This document shows, piece after piece, positions 10,805-21,956 of a DNA stretch of 64,000 nucleotides; within the stretch, counting starts at the first letter, position 1; each line of letters begins with the position of its first letter. Under the pieces are notes generated by a model. The model did no database searches, had not been told where the DNA came from, and saw only the letters and a program-made list of their open reading frames with translations. Made by a program: the position numbers and the translations under genes. The stretch comes from Euclidia mi (Eukaryota > Arthropoda > Insecta > Lepidoptera > Erebidae): positions 66,421,251 to 66,485,250 of the forward strand of contig OX123188.2 in the NCBI GenBank assembly GCA_944739405.2, in the 5' to 3' direction.

Positions 10805-12898
10805 GAGCCTGTCCAGAAAGCGCAATTTACGCGCGCGTCCACTCGCGCGTTTTGATTTGTATTGCGTTCAGATGCGGCGTTTCACGCGCGTTTTCACGCG
10901 CGCATGTGATGAGACGTAATTGGGCATTTTCACTTTAAATGACACATTGCTGTTTTAGAGCTGTCCGTAGGAATATGCATTTTTAATAAATATTTAACTA
11001 ATAGTTTTGGTAATGAATTGAACATACATTGAAAATATACGAAACAAGCTATCCATTGAATTACTACTTAGGTAATAATTCAATGAAGCTATCTGTTTTT
11101 GATATTAACAAACTATATTATTTGAAATTTCATGAATTTTCAGTTTCATACTGTATATATGTATATTTGTTGATTGTCAAGATTGGATTGAGATTTTAAT
11201 ATAATTTAGGTAAATGATGAATTTTGTAGTGATGGTTTTAATGCTTAAAAGAAAGCTAGTTGTTTTCGTTAACACAATTTTTAAATCAGTTTTCGTTATA
11301 GTTAATTAATAATAATTTATTTTAGGTTGTCCCTTAGTTTTTTAGTTTCCGGATAAATCCAGTTTGTAACGAGCATTATGTATTAATATTTTTGCCCAAG
11401 AGTGGTAAATTTTATACGTCTAGCAACTCCGGGCATTAATATAATTATTTAAGACTCAGGCATTTTAAAATCCCTGTAAATTTTCTTTTTGTGAGTGGTG
11501 ACGTGTTTGGGCACTCAATTTGGTATCGGTGTTTGTCTGGTAAGTAATGTGCTTTTTAACAGACCACGGATCAGAGATAATTAGTAAAAAGATTGTCACC
11601 GCTACATACATACTCTTTTCAATTAATATTATAATATTTATATATTACAACAAAATCGAATACGTCCACTCGCCACGGACACGCGCGTAGTACTGGACGC
11701 AGCAATGGCACCGGAGTATCTCGAATCGCGCGGCGCTCGCGCGTAAAACGCGCGAGGTAAAAGTCCCGCTCATTGCACGCGTTGTACGCGCGTGTGAGGT
11801 AACGCTTGATCTGGACGGGATGTATGTAGCTCTAGTATCTCGAACACGCGCGATTGCCTACGCGCGTGTCCACTCGCGCGTTTTGATTTGTGTTGCGTCC
11901 AGATGCGGCGTTTCACGCGCGTTCTTACGCGCGCATGTGATGAGACGTATTTGGGCATTTTCACTTTAAATGACCCATTGCTGTTTTAGAGCTGTCCCAA
12001 GGAATATGTATTTTTAATAAATATCTATTTAACTAATAGGTTTGGTAATGAATTGAACATACATTGAAAATATACGAAACAGGCTATCTGTTTTTGATAT
12101 TAACAATAATATAAAATAAAACAATTTTACTTAAAACATATTTGAAATTTCATGAATTTTCAGTTTCATACTGTCCTATTTGTTGATTGTTAAGATTGGA
12201 TGGAGATTTTAATATATTTTTATATGATTAATTTTGCAGTGATGATTTTAATGCTTAAAAAAGCTAGTTGTATTTATTTAATTGTATATATCTATTTAAT
12301 AAGTATTATTTACTTACCTAAAGTTATTTTTTTCTCCTCGAAATCATCAGGTTCACAAAAAAATTCTACTATTTCTTCCCAGTTCCTACGTTTAATGGTT
12401 CTTTTAGAATAATCCGATGATTCCATATCGCATATAGCTACCCTTTTCACATTTTGTCTGTTGGATGATGTTCATTAAAATAAAATATGCGGATACTTTA
12501 CTAAAACATTTTATTATAATATTTTAGTGCGATAGGACAAGACGCTTTGTAACAGACCACGGATCAGAGGAGTAAATAGGTTGTCACCTCTACATACATA
12601 CTCTTTTCAATTAATATTATGCTATTTATATATTAATACAGAATCGAATACGTCCCCTCGCCACGGACACGCGCGTAGTACTGGACGCAGCAATGGCGCC
12701 AGAGTATCTCGACTCGCGCGGCGCTCGCGCGTAAAACGCGCGAGTCGCAAGTCCCGCTCATTGCAAGCGTTTTACGCGCGTGTGAGGTAACGCGCGAGAG
12801 CATCTGGACGGGATGTATGTAGCTCTAGTATCTCGAACACGCGCGAGTTCCTACGCGCGAGTGGACACGCGCGTAAATCGCGCTTTCTGGACAGGCTC
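10805..12898. mobile_element. Harbinger-like element, copy B: fused double unit
   Basis: Same termini as copy A, again with TTA on both sides (10802-10804; 12899-12901), but 2,094 bp long. It consists of two units in the same orientation, about 10805-11868 and 11869-12898. They join inside the CGCG-rich terminal repeats, where the right end of the first unit runs straight into the left end of the second without the outer GAGCC termini. The outer ends still form a valid transposable pair, so the double unit may have moved as one or may have arisen in place by recombination between CGCG repeats. No coding sequence. Confidence 0.85.
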
Positions 12899-13111
12899 TT
12901 AGGCTCACAAATAATATAAGTGTGTTATATTGGCTATCTGCCCACGTACAGCCTACACGAGGCGTCTTTGTCTGAAGATACTGCGTATATGTATACTAGA
13001 CACATGTTTATAGACTAAACGTGTCATTTTTATCATCGCAATTATGAATATGTCAGCTCTGCCCTTCTAACTTGCATCAAAAATCTTTGTAATAATAATA
13101 ATAATAACGTC

Positions 13112-14245
13112 ATGCGGGCATATTTTGTGGCCACAGAGGGAGGAACTAACCTCAGTGCGTACCGTGATCGAATGCTGCCTTTGTTTCAGGCGCTTGAGCC
13201 AGCTGTCAACGTGTCAACACAACGGCTATGGGATCAAGTGCGGGCCATCCAGCGGTGTCGCCTGTTGGATGATTCCGTGCTTGAGAGACTTCGCTCTGAC
13301 GTGCAGAGAAGTCTCCCCATCACTTTTTCAACGCAACCTGACACAGTGGTTGCCCAACAACAACTGTTAAATCCAGTTGCTGAAGAGGTAGATGACGAGA
13401 CTTCTCATGTAAGTACCCAGTGCAACGATCAGTTAAGGAGTGCTTTGGAATGTGCTATTGCGGAATACCGATCCATGGACCCAAATATTCGGCCTCGTTT
13501 GCCTCGTTTGCCCATGTATAAAAAAAACATTGCGCTGGTGAGTGCCCTAGACGCATTACTGTCAACTCAGTTTGATAATTGTGAAAATCTCAGCGATACA
13601 CATTCAATCCTGTATTGTGCGGCGGTTGCGGCGTGTCGAGTAGCACGAGTTAAATTGCCTGTAAATAATACCGCTACTCAACAGACCGCTGCTGTGCCAG
13701 CTTGGCAACGCAGGATTGAGTGTCGTATTGCTCAGACTAGGGCACTCATTGGCAAGCTCTCCTGTTTCAGGATGGGCAATACCCGACCAAGAGTGATGCG
13801 CTTTGTAACTCAAGCCTTTGCGGGAACTGGTATCAGTTCCCAAGATTATTTATCTCGGGTTATAGAGCGCATCGACACCCTAATACAAAAACTTTATGCA
13901 TGGGCAAACCGTATTAGGCGATACCAAAAAAGAGTGGATCGGTATTGCCTGAATCGCACATTCCAGAGAGACGAGAGGTGGGTGTACAGAACATGGGAGC
14001 GACCCGAGTCCACGGCCGGTGACGTTGATGGGGGTCGACCGGATGATGATGCTACTAATACATTTTGGCGCAGCATCTGGTCGACACCTGTCAACCACAC
14101 GGAGAGTGACTGGATTGAGACTGTTGAGCGAGTATGCGAACAAATACCAACAATAGAGCTAATATCAATAACAAAAGATGATATAGCCAGTGCAGTCCGT
14201 TCGTTACCAAACTGGAAATCAGCGCGACCGGACGGGCTGCACAAT
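13112..14245 (+). pseudogene. Dong-type LINE protein, N-terminal part
   Basis: Open for about 378 codons before entering the SINE. Family-type motifs are QRLWDQVRAIQR near residue 40 (R4/Dong proteins usually carry an RLADQ-type block), TFWRSIWSTPVNH near residue 317 (the FWxxIW motif) and the start of RT fingers at NWKSARPDGLHN. The SINE insertion point lies exactly after LHN. The downstream continuation FWLKWLR at 14651 is in register once the SINE and its duplicated CACAAT are ignored, so the break is purely insertional. The true N-terminus may lie slightly upstream of the ATG at 13112. Confidence 0.8.
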
Positions 14246-14644
14246 CCATCCATATCGTCACGCCTTTTATCCCCGAAGGGGTAGGCAGAGGTGTATTTCT
14301 ACACCTACTTTTCGCCAGATATACTTTAGTCCCACGTAATAAGGGGCGAGCCTATTGCCGTACCGGGCACATTTCCAGACTCCGTGCTGCTACTGAGAAT
14401 TTCGTGACAGAAAAACCCAATAACACTGCCCGACCCAGGAATCGAACCCGGGACCTCCCGATCCCACGCGCACATTTATGCCGCGAGACCAACGAGGCAG
14501 TCGTATAGGGTTTGATGTCGAGTTTTCCGTCTCTACGCAAAAATGGTATTTGCATCGTGTTATCCCTTAGTCGCCTTTTACGACACCCACGGGAAGATAG
14601 GGGGTGGTGACACTTGTATTCTATGCCGTCAACCACACGGCAAA
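14246..14644 (-). mobile_element. Composite tRNA-derived SINE inside the Dong LINE
   Basis: Flanked by CACAAT (14240-14245 and 14645-14650). Read on the minus strand it starts with a leader containing a CCCGTGGGTGTCGTAAAAGG motif, shared with the SINE at 21540-21777. Next comes a tRNA-like part with box B GGTTCGATTCC near 14449, then a body with GGCAATAGGCTCGCCCC and the tail CTACCCCTTCGGGGATAAAA. The tRNA-like part is therefore internal and the element looks like a fusion of two SINE modules. Confidence 0.85.
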
Positions 14645-14650
14645 CACAAT

Positions 14651-16465
14651 TTTTGGCTCAAATGGCTCCGTAGTTCGCATACTTGCTTAGCATCTCAATT
14701 CCAGGCATCACTGGAATTGGGGTCACTACCAGATTTTTTAACATCCGGCGTCACTCACCTACTCCATTAATCTGGTAGTGCCACGGACCCCAAAAATTAC
14801 AGGCCAATAACCTGTTTGCCAACAATATATAAACTCCTTACATCCATTTTGAGAACGAAATTAACAAAACATGTATTTGATAATTCTATTTTATCTGTTT
14901 CTCAAAATGGATGTAGGAGTGGGGCCCGTGGCACTAAAGAACTCCTTCTGATAGACATGACCATTACCCAACAGGTGCGCCGTAACCGAAAGAATCTATC
15001 GACATGCTGGATAGATTACAAGAAGGCTTACGACTCCGTGCCACATACATGGCTTTTGAGGGTGCTGGAGTTGTATAAAGTAGATGCAACTCTATGCACC
15101 TTTTTAAGGTCATGTATGGGGCAGTGGAGGACCGTATTGCGCTATCCAGGATGTCGATCGAGTTTGGGTTGCGGTGCTTCAATAAGGATCGAGCGAGGTA
15201 TATTCCAGGGCGATAGTCTGAGTCCTCTGTGGTTTTGTCTGGCCCTGAACCCCCTAAGTACCTTGTTAGAGGCTTCAGGGTTAGGATATCGGTTGAGGAG
15301 AGGAGGTCATGTTATATCTCACCTCCTTTTCATGGATGACCTGAAATTATTTGCTTCCAACAAATTCCAACTGACTGCATTACTTAAGGTAACCGAAACC
15401 TTTGGTAATTCTATCAGGATGGAATTTGGTGTGGATAAATTTGCGGTCATGCATGTGAAGAGAGTCAGCATTATGGAATCTGCATGCTGCTATGGATACA
15501 ACTCTCAGATTCCATATAACTTAGATCCCTCTCCCCAACTGAGACCTACAAATACCTGGGTATGTCGCAGTCTTTGAATATTTCTGAGACTGACATGAAA
15601 CAGACGTTGCAGGCTCGGTTCTTTGGCCGCCTGAGAAAAGTACTTAACAGTCTTTTATCAGGTGGCAACAAGGTGCGGGCCTGCAACGGATGGGCCATGC
15701 CAGTCCTAATGTATCCCTTCGGCATACCCAAGTGGACCCAGACTGAACTAGATGCCCTGGATAGAAAAGTCCGTTCAATGCTGACCGCATCTCGTATGCA
15801 TCATCCACGCTCATCGGTAATGAGGCTGTACATGCCGCGGAAATGTGGGGGTCGAGGCTTTTTATGCGCTAAGACCCTCCACAACCGCGAGGTGTGCAAC
15901 CTCAGAGATTATTTTCTGCAGATGAGTGTGGATGTGCATCGCGATGTAGTCACAATTGATACCGGACTTACCTCGCTCGCTCTAGCTAAAGAGAGCTGGC
16001 ACAAACCTGCAGTACTTAGTACTGACGACCGAAGAGAAGTATGGAAGGGCAAGGAGCTGCATGGACGGTTCTATAGAGCTTTACATGACCTAGACGTCAA
16101 TTTTAAAGCTTCTAGAGCTTGGCTACGGTTCGGTGATCTCTTCGGAGAAACCGAAGGTTTTGTCTGTGCAATTATGGACGAAGTTATAGTTGATTGAATC
16201 AGGCGTTACTTGGCGGAACTCCATTGTAACCTAATGGAAGGAAAGAGGAACCCACCACGCACCCTCGAATTGACCACCCCAACTATTGCAATAGAAAAAG
16301 GTTGACAATATCGAACTCCTCTAAAAGGATAAGGGATATAGGAATGGTATGGGTTCCAGGAAGATACCTGACTTGCAGTATCCCGCTGTATGCGCCGACT
16401 ATTCTTCGACACGTGTTTCGCCTCTGCACGAGGCATCCTCAGAAACGATGGGCAACGACTGAGCC
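14651..16465 (+). pseudogene. Dong-type LINE protein, reverse transcriptase
   Basis: RT fingers and palm are readable: KNYRPITCLPTIYKLLTS, the motif A region CWIDYKKAYDSVPHTW, GIFQGDSLSPLWF (motif B) and HLLFMDDLKLFA (motif C, catalytic DD). An in-frame TAA at 14768-14770 precedes KNYRPI. Around 15500-15560 the frame shifts, and the next frame carries YKYLGMSQ and the thumb/linker to about 16194, ending at a TGA. Between 16198 and 16465 only short pieces align with what a Dong protein should contain, so this part is decayed. FMDDLKL rather than YADD or FADD is characteristic of the R4/Dong group. Confidence 0.8.
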
Positions 16466-17122
16466 TTGAACGATGGGCTCAGTCGTTGCCACCAAAACAA
16501 CCACCGAAAGTATATACTGAGGGACGGTACGGTTGACATATGTCGGGCGTGTCACCGGCCCGGAGAATCTCTCAGGCATATAGTGTCCGGTTGTTCGAGT
16601 CTTGCCAATGGTCAGTATTTGCACAGACACAACCAAGTGGCCAGGATAATCCATCAGCAACTAGCCCTTAAATATGATCTCATTGGTTCTGAGGTACCGT
16701 ACTACAGACATGTGCCCGACCCAGTTCTCGAAAATGGTCGTGCACTGTTGTACTGGGATCGGTCTATCATTACAGACAGGACTATTGTAGCCAATAAGCC
16801 TGATATTGTAGTGATAGACCGAGCAGAGCGACTCGCAATGATAGTCGATGTCACCATACCACATGACGTCAATCTCGTGAAAGCAGAAAAAGAGAAGGAA
16901 ATTAAATATTTGGACCTAGCTCACGAGATTGTCGACATGTGGCATGTGGATTCGGCCATCATTGTGCCGATAGTCGTGTCGGTGAATGGATTTATCGCCA
17001 AGAGCCTCGAGCAACACCTAAAGAGGCTCGCACTAGGCAGCTGCATCAAGTCTTTGATTCAGAAGGCGGTTCTTCTCGATACGGCGCGCATCGTGAGGAA
17101 GTTCCTTTCTCTGAGGCCCTAA
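16466..17122 (+). pseudogene. Dong-type LINE protein, CCHC finger and restriction-like endonuclease
   Basis: Contains CRACHRPGESLRHIVSGC, the CCHC finger that precedes the endonuclease in R2/R4/Dong proteins. The restriction-enzyme-like nuclease core follows: KPDIVVIDRAERLAMIVDVT, matching the family's (R/K)-P-D-x(12-14)-D/E pattern. The frame stays open for 218 codons to TAA at 17120-17122. The nuclease cleaves the chromosomal target to prime reverse transcription, which explains the TAA-repeat flanks. The start at 16466 lies inside a hairpin duplication (16451-16490), so the upstream join to the RT is destroyed. Confidence 0.82.
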
Positions 17123-17271
17123 CCACTGGGGGCTTGGTCCCTGTACCCGACACCGGTGGGTTTCCGTGGTCCTATTTTATATAGTTAAATTTATTTTGAT
17201 ATATTAGGTTTAATTATGTAAAATGTGACTTTGTGAATAGTATTTAATAAAGAGAATAATAATAATAATAA

Positions 17272-17550
17272 TAGCGGCGGTAGCCCTGTGGTGTACGTAA
17301 CGGACTGCCGAGATGATGGTCTCGGGTTCGATCCCCAGGTACCTCGGGCACACACCTCTGACTTTTCGAAGTTATGTGTATATTAAAAATGTTAATTATC
17401 GCTCGCTTAATAATGTGCCCGGTAGATGGCAATAGGCTCGCCCCCTATTACATTGGGACCGAAACATATCTGGCGAAGTGTGGGTGTGTAATACACCTCT
17501 GCCTACCCCTTCGGGGATAAAAAGGCGTGAAGATATGTTATGAGATATGA
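17272..17550 (+). mobile_element. tRNA-derived SINE, plus strand
   Basis: The tRNA-like head (17274-17342) has box A GTAGCCCTGTGGTG and box B GGTTCGATCCCC. The body has GGCAATAGGCTCGCCCCC and the tail CTACCCCTTCGGGGATAAAA. It lies directly between the (TAA)n at the 3' side of the Dong LINE and the 3' end of LINE A. Confidence 0.85.
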
Positions 17551-18714
17551 ATAATAATAATATAACTTTATTGATACTAAAAAACCTTTGTTACATTAGG
17601 TTAGGTAGGTGACACTAATGATGTGTGGCGTGTGCGCGTGTGTGTGTGTGTGTATATATGTGCGTATGTATGTGCGTATGTGCGTTCTGTGCATATGATT
17701 GTAGTATGCTTAGGATATGTAGGAGAGTAGGTTTTCTATACTATCATAGCTCTGTTTGGACAGCCATTGTAATAATTTTCTTTTGAGTTGGTGTTTATTA
17801 AGGTTGTCAGTGTGTATGGACTTGCTGACTTTCCTGTAAATAAGTGAACTTACCGCATGAAACTGGCGACCCGCAAAAGCTGTTTTGTGTGATACTGGAA
17901 GACAATTACTTTTACATCTACGTTTTAAAGAGCCCGGCTTAATTATTTGACTATATCGGCGAAGAGTGGTACGGAGTACAAAGAGTTACCGAACAGTGAG
18001 CACCTTGCAATCGGTATATAGTTCAATGGTGGGTGATCTTAATGGTCTGCCTAGTATAACTTTTAGTAGAGCCCACTGCGCTCGCTCCAGCGCTATGACC
18101 TTGGTTTTAGCGGCACCACCCCAGACCGCAATACAGTAGCTGATGATGGACTCGCAAAGTGCTAGATATACCATACATACATACATATATACATAGACTC
18201 ACGCCTGTTTCCCCGAAGGGGTAGGCAGAGGCATATTAAACGCCCACTTTTCTCCAGTGTTTTGATCCCACGTAATAGGTGGCGAACCTATTGCCGCTTA
18301 TCGGGATATTTTGTTTGCCAGAGCCTCGTCTGTTGATCGGCAGGTGCACCACTTGCAGTTGAGGTTGGCTTGGGACCCTAAGTTCTTGGTGGGAACCCTA
18401 GGCACCCATATAAATATACCATTCGTAATATATTTGAGCCTGCGCAACGTCTTAGTGACTTGAAGATATATATCAACCTTCTAACTTTTGTGGCTAAAGA
18501 GTCAACATGGACGTACCACTTCAATTCCTCGTCAAGTGTAGTACTTGACGAGGTACTTGGTGTTAGTAACGCGAGAGAGCGTTGTACATGAGCATTTGGA
18601 GCGGTCAGAGCATGTATGTGCTGTAATATTAAAGTTGGAAGGTGCTTTTGTCCTTTGGCTAATAGAGAAGGGAATAAAATTAGTTTTAGACAGATTAAGC
18701 TAAAGCAAATTCTC
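17551..18714 (-). pseudogene. LINE A ORF2 C-terminus and 3' UTR
   Basis: Minus-strand frames encode LNLSKTNFIPFS (near 18700), SDRSKCSCTTLSRVTNTKYL, KVRRLIYIFKSLRR, then, across a SINE, NILRMVYL continuing as ALCESIISYCIAVWGG and LERAQWALLKV. A snap-back palindrome at 18527-18553 destroys the frame between TKYL and LDEELKW. The 3' UTR has a GT-rich run at about 17630-17695 and ends with AATAAA and the (ATT)n tail. This region corresponds to the thumb/C-terminal domain seen in the related copies at 3.1 kb and 56.3 kb. Confidence 0.82.
18175..18413 (-). mobile_element. SINE fragment inside LINE A
   Basis: Flanked by ATATACCAT (18166-18174; 18414-18422). It contains the SINE tail (minus strand CCTACCCCTTCGGGGAAAC) and the body motif GGCAATAGGTTCGCCACC. 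The 5' part has no tRNA boxes, so this is a truncated or different-headed copy. The LINE reading frame (ILRMVYL then ALCES) joins cleanly when it is removed. Confidence 0.85.
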
Positions 18715-18732
18715 TTGCAACCACTGTATTAC

Positions 18733-20162
18733 CACAGAATATATATAGTACTAACGTACAGAAGATTCACTTGTCAAACCAATTTATTGAAATTGCGACT
18801 CTTGCTACTGAGCAACAAAGTGCAATTCAGCTCGCATAAGCACTCAGTGCCTAGCGCGATATTCACCTAACCGTTCCCGTTCTTTTCTAACACATAACGC
18901 AGTCGCTGTCTGGCGCGTAGTGGCGCGCTAGGGTTGTCGACTTGCCGCTGCAACTATAATATTTATTCATCGTCTATCTACCTACTTGACCACGTACCTA
19001 ATAATAAATAATTTGTGCTCGTAGAACAAAAACCACAAAAATTCTGGTCGTTTACATTTTTACTATACTGATTCTTAGTTATATCCTAAACGCGTGGACC
19101 GATTTACATGATTCAAACAGATAACATGGATGGATAAATTGAACTAGATCTTTAATTTGATACCATAATTGTTGAGATATCTCAACAAACAAAAAATCTA
19201 ATTTTCAAGTTGCTCTCGTAAAATAAATAAAATCAAATTTTCAAGTCGCTTTCGACACACAGTTAATTGAGCAATACTTTGCATTAGACTTGTGATGATA
19301 CATTTTTGTTGTTAACCTCTCAAGGACCGCCATTATTTACGTCAACTATCCGTCAAGCACCGCGGGCGGGCTCTTATCGTAAGCCTATTCTGACCCTGGT
19401 CACAAAAACTGTTATTGCTCCGTTTCTGTTGCTTCTATTCACACACTCTAAACGGTGTCGGGTTGTTCAATGATGTGGCTATGAAATACAATGTAAACAA
19501 GATTCTGATTAGACCTCAAGAAACATATCCTATTGAAATCGGCGTACTTGCCGAATATAGTTATATTGCTGTATTATGTTGATTTCTGACTAAAGGGTGT
19601 GAACTATTTACACGAAATTTTGGGAACTGGCTTATGAATAGACTGGTAATCTAAAGATAATGTTATTTTACGAGTCTGTATTTGATTCCTGCAATATTCA
19701 AACTCGAACTTCATAGCGCGCGGCGCAGTTTTCAGTTGTACTAACCTCACACTATTTTTTTATATGTTGCTTACAATATTTTTAGTTTCTATCTTTGTCT
19801 ATGGTTGTAAAATATTATCTGCCGTTGAGAACATTCGTTTAGAAATGGTTTTAAGACTTATCTTTACTACAAATACAGTTCTAAATCGGTCGGGGTTTGG
19901 TGGCACAAATTTGTGCCAGCGGGGCTCAACGGTAATACTTGTTTACTGGCACGTTTTTGTGCCGCTGGGGCTCTAGAGGTTAAAGGCGTTTATATAATTT
20001 GAACAGTGTATGAACACGGCGCGTGAGAATACGGAGCGGTAGCACTTGCGTAACGTCTAATGTGAGTGGCGCGCGGCAACCCACTAATCCAACCATGTCG
20101 ACGTGGTCGGCTACTTACTACTTGTAAGTTTGTACCTAAAATGCGAAGTGCGCCCGGCCTGG
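18733..20162. mobile_element. Unidentified 1.43-kb insertion in LINE A
   Basis: The LINE A frame reads EKSLRTV on the right (from 20168 leftward) and VIQWLQENLL on the left (18732 leftward), separated by 1,430 bp bounded by direct TATTAC (18727-18732; 20163-20168; possibly GTATTAC). The insert has no inverted termini that I can see, no long ORF, no poly(A) and no tRNA boxes. It contains two palindromic words: GGCACAAATTTGTGCC (19902-19917) and GGCACGTTTTTGTGCC (19948-19963), each followed by a G/C-rich run. Class unknown: a decayed DNA transposon or non-autonomous element is likeliest. Confidence 0.7.
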
Positions 20163-21190
20163 TATTACTGTGCGTAATGATTTTTCGACGTGATATTTCA
20201 CTTCAGACCATGTGTTACCATATACTACTATAGCAGTGTCGTCAGCGTATGTGAAGATATTGGAGTTGGAGAGCGGCAACGTGCATATGTCGTTGATATA
20301 AATGAGAAACAACGTTGGACTGATCACACTACCTTGAGGGATACCGTATGTTACGTTTTACTCTTCACTGATGATTGAATCTATTTTCACATTGAGTCTC
20401 CTATCGTGGAGGTAGCTTTTAAATAAATTATAAGGTGTGCCACGGATACCTATGTTTTCCAGTTTGGAAAGAAGTCTGGGGACAGGGACAGTGTTGAACG
20501 CTTTTGTTAGATCCAAAAATATAGTAAGACATTTTTTACGATCATCTAGCTTCCTGGCCACGAATTTCGATAGGTCAGCAATTGCGTCTTCGGACGAGAC
20601 ACCTTTTTTTAAAACCGTATTGGTTTTAGAGGCAAGGTCTGCACCTATTGAAGCGAAGAACTGACAAACGAGGTTGGCTGCAGTTATAGGGTCAGTAGAT
20701 GTTTGCAGTAATTCTAAGGGGGTAAGCAAGCCTTTTTTGTGTTAGTTATCTCTTTAATTTTGTTCCACATAGATTTTGGGTTGGTTTTCGCTTTTTCTAA
20801 TTCAAATTTGTCATATTCTGTTTTTAAGTTTCTTAAGAGGTTGTTGCAATGATTCCGATATCGTTTATATGAGATTTGTAATATGTAATTATCAGGTGAT
20901 CTGCGAGCTTTGACATTTAGTTTATCACGATGGCGAATACACCTCAATAAGCCTGGGGTAATCCAAGTTTTGAGGTTTCTGAACTTTTTAGGGGCATTGA
21001 TTACCCTAGTGTGCTTTTTGAGAATCGTTTGTAGGATTGAAACCAGGTTCATGGAAGCGATGTTAGGGTCATCCATATTAAATATTGTAGAGAAATCGTT
21101 TTTCTCGAGATCGTGTATAACATTGATATAATTGGTTTTAGGTATTTTATAATAGGGAACGGGGTGTTTCATAGAACCGAACCTCCATAA
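20163..21190 (-). pseudogene. LINE A ORF2, linker and reverse-transcriptase palm
   Basis: From right to left: the linker after the endonuclease (FRNLKTWITPGLLRCIRHRD and NPKSMWNKIKEITN); a compressed region where the RT fingers should be, with FASIGADLASK running quickly into a downstream block; motif A FLDLTKAFNTVPVPRLL; then, after a frameshift, motif B/C as SPTLFLIYINDI and FTYADDTAIVVYG. The catalytic residues of motifs A and C are present, but the fingers are deleted and frames are broken. It ends at the unidentified insertion at 20162. Confidence 0.8.
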
Positions 21191-21199
21191 TCAATTTGT

Positions 21200-21956
21200 A
21201 CAAGTAGTGGGAATAATGTGGGATTCTAGGACAAGAATATTAGTGCTCTTTATTGATTTTACGAAAACATGGTCTATACAACTGTTTGTTCTGATTGGTA
21301 GGAGGTGCCCGGGTAGTAATCCATGAGCTGCGTTTAGGATTAGGTAATTTGCACAGTGTTAATCTGAGTTTGGGGGCATAATATACATAGCCACTCCATC
21401 ATTTTGGTTTTTGATTTGTCTTGTTTAGTGAGAGGTGTAGCCCTCTAGTACAGGAAGATCCTTGATTTTGCTCAACCAGCATTCAGTTAATATCAAAATG
21501 TCACAATTAATTTCAATTATGTGTAATAGGGTTAACAGTCCGTGTCCGTGTGGTGACGGATTAAGAATACGGATTGTCACCACCCCATATCATCCCATGG
21601 GTGTCGTAAGAGTCGACAGAGGGAGCATATTATGCAGAGAACATCACTGTAAAAGACGGAAAACTTGATACAAACCCTATACCAACCCGTTTGGCCAGCG
21701 TGGTATAGTAGGCCAATATCCTCATTTCAAAGGAGAGGCCTAGTCCAGCAGTGGACTGTTAAAGGCTGATAATGATGAGGGTTAACAGTTCATCGAAGTT
21801 CTTTTTTATGCAACGTATGTTAATATGAAGAATAGTGATATGATTAGTGCTCGATCTTTCAACAAGGCTTCTGCAATCCGCCGGCATACAGGTATATGCT
21901 TTAGAAACTGTAATATCTTCTAGGTCGGTTAAAATATTTTTCATTGTATTAGCCAT
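21200..21956 (-). pseudogene. LINE A ORF2 start, APE-endonuclease remnant
   Basis: The frame from 21956 leads to ITILHINIRCIKKNFDELL, the N-terminal strand of an APE-type endonuclease. The SINE at 21540-21777 interrupts here, and beyond it the frame resumes with LLHIIEINCDILILTECWL, whose TE(C)W is the catalytic Glu motif. The downstream GDFN and SDH motifs are not legible between 21200 and 21450. Confidence 0.75.
21540..21777 (+). mobile_element. SINE inside LINE A endonuclease
   Basis: Flanked by a perfect 12-bp duplication AGGGTTAACAGT (21528-21539; 21778-21789). The start (GTGTGGTGACGGATTAAG) and the module CCCATGGGTGTCGTAAGAG match the leader of the composite SINE at 14246-14644. The tail ends CAGCAGTGGACTGTTAAAGG and GATAATGATG. 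It is a different family from the CCCCGAAGGGG SINEs but shares its first module. Confidence 0.85.

Larger units (their letters stand above)
13090..17271 (+). mobile_element. Dong/R4-clade LINE in a (TAA)n target, interrupted by a SINE
   Basis: The element runs from about 13108 to 17256 and is bordered by TAA repeats on both sides (13090-13107 and about 17256-17271). Insertion into TAA microsatellites is the known habit of Bombyx Dong. It encodes an N-terminal region, an RT with an FMDDLKL catalytic box, a CCHC finger and a C-terminal restriction-like endonuclease, an architecture shared by R2, R4 and Dong and not by APE-type LINEs. Breaks are: the SINE at 14246-14644, a TAA at 14768-14770, a frameshift near 15500-15560, a stop at 16195-16197 and a snap-back hairpin at 16451-16490. 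It cannot make a working protein. Confidence 0.85.
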
